A DNA stretch of 6,970 nt from Eubacteriales bacterium. GTDB lineage: Bacteria > Bacillota > Clostridia > Christensenellales > CAG-138. Position 1 is the first letter of the stretch. Each line of letters opens with the position of its first letter. The position numbers were made by a program, and so were the translations under genes. The stretch covers positions 1-6,970 of the forward strand of contig JAQVML010000065.1 of the NCBI GenBank assembly GCA_028703645.1. The letters run 5' to 3'. The notes beneath the pieces are model-generated. The model made no database searches, was not told the origin of the DNA, and saw nothing but the letters and a program-made list of their open reading frames with translations. Shown in pieces: positions 1-4,730 of this stretch.

Positions 1-737
1 TGGTGCGCTATCGCCACTCGGACATGGAGCACCTTCGCCACACGCTGGAGCAAATTCCCGACACGGCGGGCAAGCTCATCGTCACCGACGGCGTGTTCAG
101 CATGGGCGGCGACATCGCAAACCTGCCCGAGATCGTCAAGCTCGCAAAAGAGTTCGGCGCGCGTGTCATGGTGGACGATGCGCATGGCCTCGGCGTGCTC
201 GGCAAAGGCGGACGTGGCACCGCGAGCCACTTTGGCCTTGAGGACGAGGTGGATATCTATATGGGCACGTTCAGCAAGTCCCTCGCGAGCCTCGGCGGTT
301 ATATGGCGTCGAGCCTGGAGGTCGCGGAGTTTGTGCGCCACACCTCGCGTCCTTTCATCTTCTCCGCCTCCATGCCGCCCGCGAACTGCGCCTGCGCACT
401 GGCGGCGCTTCGTATTTTAGAGCGCGAGCCGGAGCGCGTCAGCCGCCTGCAGGAGATCTGCCGCTATGTGCGCGCGGGGTTGACTGCGCGCGGCATTCCG
501 CATAAATACACCGCGGATATCCCGATTATCCCGATCTATACCTATGAAACCATTCGCACGCTGACCGTCGCCAAGATGCTGTATGAGGCGGGCGTTTACG
601 TCAACCCCGTTCTGCCGCCCGCCACGCCCGCGACGGAGTGTCTGCTCCGCACGAGCTATATGGCGACGCTGAAAGAGCCCCTGCTCGACGAGGCGATGGA
701 CATCATGGCAAGCGTCTTAACGGAGGAAGCAAAATGA
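1..737 (+). CDS. alpha-oxoamine synthase, serine palmitoyltransferase-like (5' truncated by window)
   Basis: This is the C-terminal 240 or so residues of a fold-type I PLP enzyme; the frame is open to the left edge, so the true start lies outside the window. The family condenses an amino acid with an acyl-CoA, releasing CO2 and CoA. Visible marks, numbered from the first in-frame codon at base 3, are SMGGD (33-37), the VDDAHG block with the cofactor-binding Asp and His (about 58 and 61), and GTFSKS with the PLP lysine at about 92. The FSASMPP segment and the VNPV...PATPATE...MAT tail resemble, from memory, Bacteroides-type serine palmitoyltransferases more than KBL or BioF. The residues that best separate these subfamilies lie upstream and are not seen. 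The stop overlaps the start of the next gene (ATGA), so the two are translationally coupled. Family is certain; substrate is inferred and could instead be glycine or alanine. Confidence 0.88.
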   Translation, partial: VRYRHSDMEHLRHTLEQIPDTAGKLIVTDGVFSMGGDIANLPEIVKLAKEFGARVMVDDAHGLGVLGKGGRGTASHFGLEDEVDIYMGTFSKSLASLGGYMASSLEVAEFVRHTSRPFIFSASMPPANCACALAALRILEREPERVSRLQEICRYVRAGLTARGIPHKYTADIPIIPIYTYETIRTLTVAKMLYEAGVYVNPVLPPATPATECLLRTSYMATLKEPLLDEAMDIMASVLTEEAK

Positions 738-1522
738 AACGCGTCTGCATTCTCACCGGCGGCAGCAGCGGCATCGGCAAAGCGACCGCATTGCTGCTTT
801 CAAACAACGGATACACCGTGTATGAGCTGAGCCGCAAGGGTGCGGATCAGAACGGCGTTCGCCACATCACGGCGGACGTAACAATTGCCGATCAGGTGAA
901 GAGCGCGGTTTCGCAGGTGCTCGCCGCCGAAGGACAGATCGATCTGCTCGTCAACAACGCGGGCTTTGGCATCTCGGGCGCTGTGGAATTCACCGATCCC
1001 GGGGAAGCGTTTTCGCAGCTCAACGTCAATTTCTTCGGTGCGCTCCATTGCATTCAGGCGGTGTTGCCAACCATGCGCACGCAAAAGAGCGGGCATATCG
1101 TCAACATCAGTTCCGTCGCGGCGCCAATCGCGATTCCGTTCCAGTCGTTTTACAGCGCGACGAAGGCCGCGACCAACTCCCTCACGCTCGCGCTGCGCAA
1201 CGAGGTCAAGCCCTTTGGCATCAAGGCATGCGCGATTCTGCCGGGAGACGTGAAGACCGGCTTTACCGCCGCACGTAAGAAGAGTTGCGCGGGCGCAGAA
1301 ATCTACGGAGAGGCGATCGACCACGCGGTCGCCGTCATGGAGCACGACGAGCAAAACGGCATGCCGCCGGAACTGGTCGCAAAGGCGGTGCTCCGCGCGG
1401 CAAACGCGAAGAACCCCAAGGCGTTTGCCACCGTCGGGTTCCAGTATCAGGTGTTTGTGTTGCTCGCAAAGCTTCTGCCCGCAACCTGGACCAACGCCCT
1501 CGTCGGCATGATCTATAAATAA
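734..1522 (+). CDS. short-chain dehydrogenase/reductase, candidate 3-ketosphinganine reductase
   Basis: This 262-residue classical SDR would reduce a keto group with NAD(P)H. The Rossmann glycine motif TGGSSGIG is at residues 8-15, NNAG at 74-77, and the catalytic set is Asn about 99, Ser about 127, Tyr140 and Lys144 (YSATK). An arginine just after the second strand (SRKG) suggests NADPH preference. The last 25 residues are hydrophobic and may sit on the membrane. The start at 734 is chosen over an in-frame upstream ATG at 638 because GGAGG at 722-726 lies 7 bases ahead and the Rossmann fold begins directly after this methionine. It overlaps the upstream synthase by 4 bases. A synthase that makes a beta-keto amine next to a reductase fits a 3-ketosphinganine reductase role. 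That is inference, because many SDRs share these motifs. Confidence 0.9.
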   Translation: MKRVCILTGGSSGIGKATALLLSNNGYTVYELSRKGADQNGVRHITADVTIADQVKSAVSQVLAAEGQIDLLVNNAGFGISGAVEFTDPGEAFSQLNVNFFGALHCIQAVLPTMRTQKSGHIVNISSVAAPIAIPFQSFYSATKAATNSLTLALRNEVKPFGIKACAILPGDVKTGFTAARKKSCAGAEIYGEAIDHAVAVMEHDEQNGMPPELVAKAVLRAANAKNPKAFATVGFQYQVFVLLAKLLPATWTNALVGMIYK

Positions 1523-1542
1523 CCGAATCGATCACGATCAAG

Positions 1543-1570
1543 CGCCGCTTCCAAATCGAAGCGGCGTTTT
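1543..1570 (+). terminator. intrinsic terminator after the SDR gene
   Basis: A perfect 9-bp stem (CGCCGCTTC with GAAGCGGCG), a 6-base loop and TTTT follow the SDR stop codon by about 20 bases. It ends the synthase-SDR operon. Confidence 0.88.
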
Positions 1571-1599
1571 ATTGTGCGGCTCCATCATCTGGGGAATTT

Positions 1600-1767
1600 T
1601 TACCAGGAGTTCCCGATGGCGACAGCACTCAGCCGCCGCAGGGCGGCATCAGCGGCTCTTTCGGCGGTCGTCAAGGTCAGCACGCCAGCAGAGGATAAGG
1701 GCGTGTAGAACGCACATGGGCGGGTCATAGCGAAGGTGGTGCAGCCATCGACGAGCCGACGGCGCAT
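1600..1767 (-). CDS. doubtful 55-residue ORF in the 1571-1800 gap
   Basis: This is the only frame of note in the gap between two convergent operons. It opens with ATG at 1767-1765 and stops with TAA at 1602-1600, encoding 55 residues rich in Arg, Ala and Thr and ending in AIGNSW. No good Shine-Dalgarno sequence precedes it; only a GGCGG abuts the start. I see no transmembrane segment and recognise no domain. It may be a remnant or a conserved non-coding repeat that happens to be open. The rest of the gap shows no gene. Confidence 0.22.
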   Translation of the reverse strand: MRRRLVDGCTTFAMTRPCAFYTPLSSAGVLTLTTAERAADAALRRLSAVAIGNSW

Positions 1768-1792
1768 CCGCCACAGGGATAATCAATTTCAA

Positions 1793-1830
1793 CTAAGAGA
1801 AACCCCCGGTCGCGTGGTTGCGGTCGGGGG
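1793..1830 (-). terminator. intrinsic terminator of the regulator-membrane protein operon
   Basis: A CCCCCG/CGGGGG outer stem (1803-1808 with 1825-1830) encloses a weaker inner stem with G-U pairs. On the minus strand it is followed by TTTCTCT, about 58 bases after the stop of the membrane protein gene. The hairpin might also act on + strand transcripts, but the T-run there is poorer. Confidence 0.7.
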
Positions 1831-1887
1831 CTTACTATCTTTTGTATTTACGCGCTGAGAATGCCATCATCTCCGAGCGAGGCGGCG

Positions 1888-2319
1888 TCACAGCTCCTTT
1901 TCGAACTTCACATTGTAGTAAATATGGATGCCGACCACGAACAGGTACGCAAACACCATCAGCAGCACGACCGCCAAATCGACGTTCATCAGCGCAAACG
2001 AGATCATCAGCGCGCCGAAGACGAACACCATTGCGTCATATGCCTTCGCTTTTGCGCGCGTGCTGATTTCGCGATTCCTCTCGTCGTTGACCTCGATTTC
2101 TTTCTGCTTCTTCATGTCGGGATGCTTTTTGTAAACGTACCTCTCAATGACACCCGCCACACCCTGCCCAAACAGGCCGCAGCCGATGCCAATGAGTACG
2201 AATGGCAGCGCACGCATGATCCCCTGCGGGTCAGCAATCGTCTTTGCGAGGTATAACCCCACCGCGAGTAAGGCCAGACCAAGAATGCCCAATGCGGTCT
2301 GTATACCATGTTTTTTCAT
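1888..2319 (-). CDS. four-helix membrane protein of unknown function, partner of Xre regulator
   Basis: This 143-residue protein has probable membrane helices at about residues 7-27, 38-58, 94-111 and 113-134. Between the two helix pairs lies a charged stretch (about 60-93) containing EIEVNDERN and a lysine/alanine-rich RAKAKAYD segment. The EVNDER...KAKAYD arrangement is familiar from small Firmicutes proteins of the DUF2178 type, whose function is unknown; the family assignment is from memory. It starts at ATG 2319-2317, with AGGAGG at 2332-2327 seven bases upstream. The start overlaps the stop of the regulator gene by 4 bases (ATGA), so the two are coupled. The usual pairing of such proteins with a small Xre regulator suggests that the regulator controls the membrane protein's amount. 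No catalytic motif is visible. Confidence 0.85.
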   Translation of the reverse strand: MKKHGIQTALGILGLALLAVGLYLAKTIADPQGIMRALPFVLIGIGCGLFGQGVAGVIERYVYKKHPDMKKQKEIEVNDERNREISTRAKAKAYDAMVFVFGALMISFALMNVDLAVVLLMVFAYLFVVGIHIYYNVKFEKEL

Positions 2320-2519
2320 ATCGATTCCTCCTCATAGATGAATATTTCTTCGATGGATACATCAAAGTAGCGGGCGATTTTGAACGCCAACAGGATAGAC
2401 GGGTTGTATCGCCCGTTTTCCAGCGAGCCGATGGTCTGGCGGGAGACTTCGAGCGCCGCCGCCAACTCCTCCTGCCGAATCCCCCGCTGCTTTCGCAATT
2501 CTTCCAGCCTGTTTTTCAT
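2316..2519 (-). CDS. small Xre-family HTH transcriptional regulator
   Basis: This 67-residue protein is essentially one Cro/C1-type helix-turn-helix domain. It has LRKQRGIRQEELA at 8-20, the recognition helix in VSRQTIGSLENGRYNPS at 25-41, and the closing helices LLAFKIARYFDVSIEEIF at 43-60. An acidic tail follows, with no sensor or dimerisation domain. The start at 2519 is chosen over an in-frame upstream ATG at 2609 because GGAGG lies at 2528-2524, the domain begins at this methionine, and the upstream extension runs across the promoter itself. The gene is first in a two-gene operon with the membrane protein. The two palindromes in its promoter make negative autoregulation likely. Confidence 0.92.
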   Translation of the reverse strand: MKNRLEELRKQRGIRQEELAAALEVSRQTIGSLENGRYNPSILLAFKIARYFDVSIEEIFIYEEESI

Positions 2520-2549
2520 ACTTCCTCCAAATCGGGTTTTCTCGTTAAC

Positions 2550-2565
2550 GGAAAGCTCGCTTTCC
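2550..2565. promoter_or_regulatory. candidate operator O1 (perfect palindrome)
   Basis: GGAAAGC-TC-GCTTTCC is a perfect 16-bp palindrome lying on the expected transcription start of the xre operon, just downstream of the -10 box. Binding here would block initiation. The dyad size fits an Xre dimer. That the regulator binds it is inference. Confidence 0.6.
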
Positions 2566-2568
2566 ATC

Positions 2569-2596
2569 ATAATAGCATAATTTATGAAAATGTCAA
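2569..2596 (-). promoter_or_regulatory. sigma-A promoter of the xre operon
   Basis: On the minus strand a perfect TTGACA (2596-2591) is followed after 16 bases by TATTAT (2574-2569). The transcript would start near 2562, giving a leader of about 43 bases before the regulator's ATG at 2519. It sits between the two palindromic sites. Confidence 0.82.
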
Positions 2597-2607
2597 GCAT
2601 GCTTTCC
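2592..2607. promoter_or_regulatory. candidate operator O2 (imperfect copy of O1)
   Basis: GTCAAGC-AT-GCTTTCC shares the GCTTTCC half exactly with O1 and has two mismatches in the other half. It overlaps the -35 box. Its centre is 42 bp from the centre of O1, about four helical turns, so dimers on both sites would lie on the same face of the DNA. Confidence 0.5.
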
Positions 2608-2621
2608 ATTTAAGCATAGAA

Positions 2622-2668
2622 AACAGAAAAACAACACCCCGTTTGGGATGCCGTTTTATCTGTTTTTT
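2622..2668 (-). terminator. terminator T0 at the far end of the tRNA-Thr repeat array
   Basis: On the minus strand the arms AAAACAGA and TCTGTTTT enclose CATCCC-AAAC-GGGGTG and end in a T-rich tract. The outer arms match the terminators inside the two repeat units, but the hairpin centre has diverged. That suggests this is the original terminator of the tRNA-Thr gene, pushed away by the repeats. Confidence 0.65.
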
Positions 2669-2699
2669 GGAGCTGATGAGCAGATTCGAACTGCCTACC
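2668..2699 (-). pseudogene. tRNA-Thr 3' fragment, distal copy
   Basis: These 32 bases are identical to positions 3168-3199 of the intact tRNA-Thr: the T arm, acceptor 3' strand, discriminator and CCA. Identity stops abruptly in the variable region. No acceptor 5' strand or D arm accompanies it, so it cannot be a tRNA. Confidence 0.88.
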
Positions 2700-2917
2700 C
2701 TGCCCACAGTTCGGCAAGGTCGCGCTGCGTTGCCGCTCACGCGGCTTCCTGGCGCTTCCTGCCTCACTGGGCTTCCGCCTCGCTATATCCGCCACAGGCG
2801 GCGCTCGACTCCGCCCCCATTACCAAGAATGGCTCTTTGTATGATAGATAGTCGCATATTCCCATCTGCCTGAAAACAGAAAAACAACACCCATTTCGGG
2901 GTGCTGCTTTTCTGTTT
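2668..2917 (-). repeat. 250-bp tandem unit, copy 1 (distal)
   Basis: This unit is identical to copy 2 except for three substitutions I can see. On the minus strand the order is terminator, about 50 bases of ordinary sequence, a GC-rich core of about 120 bases, and an exact copy of the last 32 bases of tRNA-Thr including CCA. Frames across it on both strands are artefacts; none has a ribosome binding site or domain. The GC-rich core folds locally, for example CCGCC/GGCGG at 2789-2801 and a GNRA-type hairpin at 2732-2745. Confidence 0.9.
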
Positions 2918-2918
2918 T
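2873..2918 (-). terminator. terminator T1 inside repeat copy 1
   Basis: On the minus strand AAAACAGAAAAGCAGCACCC pairs with GGGTGTTGTTTTTCTGTTTT around a 6-base loop, with a long T-rich 3' arm. It follows the proximal 3' fragment directly. Confidence 0.8.
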
Positions 2919-2949
2919 GGAGCTGATGAGCAGATTCGAACTGCCTACC
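2918..2949 (-). pseudogene. tRNA-Thr 3' fragment, proximal copy
   Basis: This is a second exact 32-base copy of the tRNA-Thr 3' end, with the same abrupt border. With the intact tRNA it makes three att-like direct repeats 250 bp apart. Confidence 0.88.
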
Positions 2950-3167
2950 CTGCCCACAGTTCGGCAAGGTCGCGCTGCGTTGCCGCTCACGCGGCTTCCT
3001 GGCGCTTCCTGCCTCACTGGGCTTCCGCCTCGCTGTATCCGCCACAGGCGGCGCTCGACTCCGCCCCCATTACCAAGAATGGCTCTTTGTAAGATAGATA
3101 GTCGCATATGCCCATCTGCCTGAAAACAGAAAAACAACACCCATTTCGGGGTGCTGCTTTTCTGTTT
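2918..3167 (-). repeat. 250-bp tandem unit, copy 2 (next to tRNA-Thr)
   Basis: The spacing is exactly 250 bp: the CCA complements lie at 2668, 2918 and 3168. It differs from copy 1 by single substitutions in the core, in the flanking GTAAGATA and in the ATATGCCC stretch. It lies directly downstream of the mature tRNA-Thr 3' end, so its terminator T2 now ends tRNA-Thr transcripts. Confidence 0.9.
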
Positions 3168-3168
3168 T
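3123..3168 (-). terminator. terminator T2 directly after tRNA-Thr
   Basis: Same sequence as T1. It begins at the CCA end of the intact tRNA-Thr and is the functional end of that transcript. Confidence 0.85.
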
Positions 3169-3243
3169 GGAGCTGATGAGCAGATTCGAACTGCCTACCT
3201 CCTCATTACCAATGAGGTGCTCTACCGACTGAGCTACATCAGC
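3168..3243 (-). tRNA. trnT: tRNA-Thr (GGT)
   Basis: A 76-base cloverleaf: acceptor GCTGATG with CATCAGC, D arm GCTC/GAGC, anticodon stem CCTCA/TGAGG around loop TTGGTAA (anticodon GGT), T arm GGCAG-TTCGAAT-CTGCT with one end G-T pair, discriminator T and encoded CCA. It lies 66 bases after the hom stop on the same strand. Its last 32 bases are the sequence copied in the adjacent repeats. Confidence 0.97.
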
Positions 3244-3256
3244 GCTCGCAACGAAC

Positions 3257-3285
3257 ATTATAGCGAAGCCAGCCGTTCATTGCAA
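3257..3285 (-). promoter_or_regulatory. promoter of tRNA-Thr
   Basis: On the minus strand TTGCAA (3285-3280), a 17-base spacer and a perfect TATAAT (3262-3257) place the start about 7-8 bases before the tRNA. The tRNA is therefore transcribed on its own, although read-through from hom is possible because I see no terminator between them. Confidence 0.7.
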
Positions 3286-3309
3286 GTGTTAATTTCGCCA
3301 ATCCGAAAC

Positions 3310-4599
3310 TTACTCTTCTACGCGGATCATACTTTCCACCGCGTTGACGCAGCTCAGCGATTCAATTTTCTTGAGCGCTTCCCTTACGCCAAACTCGCTT
3401 GCCGCATGCGTAAGGAACGTAATTCTCGAAGTAACGCCGTCGTTTTCGCCAAGCTGGATGACGCTCTTGAGCGAAACCCCTTGCTCCGCAAACGCCGCGG
3501 CAATGTTCGCCATCGTGCCGGGACGATCCGCCACATTCAGACGAATGCAATAGATGCAGTGGAAATCTTTGACCAGCTCGATCTCGCTCGACATGCTCGC
3601 TTCGTTGACAAACGTCATGTACTTATGCTGTTTCTCATGATGGCAGGCGTAGACGATGTCGCTCACCACGGCGCTTGCGGTCGGCATACAGCCCGCACCC
3701 CGCCCGTAAAGCATCACGTCGTCCACCGCATGGCCCGTGAGGAAAATCGCGTTAAACACGCCGCGTACGCTCGCGAGCGGGTGCGTCGCGGGGATCATCG
3801 TCGGATGCACGCGCACCTCGATCTTATTGCCGTCCTTTTTACCGATGGCGAGCAGCTTGATGCGATAATTCAACAGCTGCGCCGTCTCAAAATCTGCCTT
3901 GGTCAGCTTCGTGATCCCCTCGCGGTAGATCACCTCGATGGGCATATGCGCATGAAACGACATCGACGAGAGAATCGAGAGCTTGTACATCGCGTCATAG
4001 CCCTCCACGTCCGCCGTGGGGTTCGCCTCGGCATAGCCAAGCGCCTGTGCGTCTTTCAGCGCGTCCTCAAAGCTCTGGCCGTTCTCGGTCATCTGCGTGA
4101 GGATATAGTTCGTCGTGCCGTTGATGATGCCCATCACGCGGGTGATGTTGTTGGCCTGCATGGAGTCGAGTATCGTGCGGATGATCGGGATTCCGCCGCC
4201 GACCGTCGCTTCCAGATACAACCCCGCACCGGTGGCCTTCGCCGCCTTTTCAAACGCGGGCCAATTCTTGCTCATCACCTCTTTGTTGGAGGTCACAACC
4301 GTCTTGCCCGCCTCCAGCGCGCGGATGATAAACGTCTTTGCCGGCTCGATGCCGCCCATGCACTCGACCACGATGTTGATCGAATCATCCGACAAGATCT
4401 CGTCAAACGATGTGGTAAACAGCGCGCGGGGCGCAAGTTCGAGATTCGGCTCGTGCTCAAAGTCCCGCACCAAAATGTGGCCAACGGAGAGTTCAATCCC
4501 CTCCCGATGCGCAATCTGTGCGCCGTTTTCACTGATGATGCGGTAAACGCCGCTGCCAACGGTACCAAACCCCAAAAGGGCTATTTGAAATTGTTTCAC
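3310..4599 (-). CDS. hom: homoserine dehydrogenase with C-terminal ACT domain
   Basis: The enzyme reduces L-aspartate 4-semialdehyde to homoserine with NAD(P)H, the branch step to threonine and methionine. The 429 residues are full length for the single-function enzyme. The nucleotide-binding motif is GFGTVG at 10-15, then TSNKE (103-107), the family signature GIINGTTNYILTQM (157-170), EANPTADVEGYDA (191-203) with the probable catalytic Lys206, and GRGAGCMPTASAV (299-311). An ACT domain from about 350 to the end (RPGTMANIAAAFAEQG at 359-374) is the usual site of threonine feedback. The start is GTG at 4599, with AGGAGG at 4609-4604 only 4 bases upstream. An ATG one base earlier overlaps it (ATGTG) but is out of frame. 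The gene is alone; no thrB, thrC or aspartokinase is adjacent. A terminator separates it from the upstream fusion gene. Confidence 0.97.
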   Translation of the reverse strand: MKQFQIALLGFGTVGSGVYRIISENGAQIAHREGIELSVGHILVRDFEHEPNLELAPRALFTTSFDEILSDDSINIVVECMGGIEPAKTFIIRALEAGKTVVTSNKEVMSKNWPAFEKAAKATGAGLYLEATVGGGIPIIRTILDSMQANNITRVMGIINGTTNYILTQMTENGQSFEDALKDAQALGYAEANPTADVEGYDAMYKLSILSSMSFHAHMPIEVIYREGITKLTKADFETAQLLNYRIKLLAIGKKDGNKIEVRVHPTMIPATHPLASVRGVFNAIFLTGHAVDDVMLYGRGAGCMPTASAVVSDIVYACHHEKQHKYMTFVNEASMSSEIELVKDFHCIYCIRLNVADRPGTMANIAAAFAEQGVSLKSVIQLGENDGVTSRITFLTHAASEFGVREALKKIESLSCVNAVESMIRVEE

Positions 4600-4621
4600 A
4601 TTTCCTCCTATGTGTGTCTCT

Positions 4622-4656
4622 CGCCTGAGCCGCGCATATCTGCGTATCCCAAGGCG
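4622..4656. other. imperfect stem-loop in the hom leader
   Basis: CGCCT (4622-4626) pairs with AGGCG (4652-4656), with an inner CGCA/TGCG hairpin between them. On the + strand a run of six T follows, but no + gene lies upstream. On the minus strand it would be a hairpin just before the hom ribosome binding site. The leader is far too short for a T-box. Function unknown. Confidence 0.3.
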
Positions 4657-4679
4657 TTTTTTGGTTCGTTATTCCTGAT

Positions 4680-4706
4680 TAAAAAGAGCGCCCGCAAGCG
4701 CCCTTT
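4680..4706 (-). terminator. intrinsic terminator of the transporter-kinase fusion gene
   Basis: On the minus strand AAAGGGCGC pairs with GCGCTCTTT (one G-U pair) around a 6-base loop, followed by a T-run. It lies about 25 bases after the fusion gene stop, so hom is probably transcribed separately. Confidence 0.85.
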
Positions 4707-4730
4707 GAAAAAAGCGTTTGTTAAAACTGG

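Noticed and set aside
638..733. Upstream in-frame start for the SDR (ATG at 638)
   Set aside because: It would add 32 residues inside the synthase gene ahead of the Rossmann fold. The GGAGG site points to 734.
1861..2256. 131-codon + strand frame
   Set aside because: It lies antisense to the membrane protein gene, which has a good ribosome binding site, transmembrane pattern and operon overlap.
2668..3200. CRISPR array
   Set aside because: The repeats are 250 bp apart with near-identical sequence between them, so there are no variable spacers. The 32-bp repeat is a tRNA 3' end.
2764..3258. Reading frames of 60-106 codons across the 250-bp repeats on both strands
   Set aside because: They translate tRNA fragments, terminators and the repeated core, have no ribosome binding sites, and recur only because the DNA is repeated.
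4600..4676. T-box or other riboswitch ahead of hom
   Set aside because: The leader is under 80 bases and lacks a T-box core sequence or an antiterminator. Only a weak stem-loop is present.
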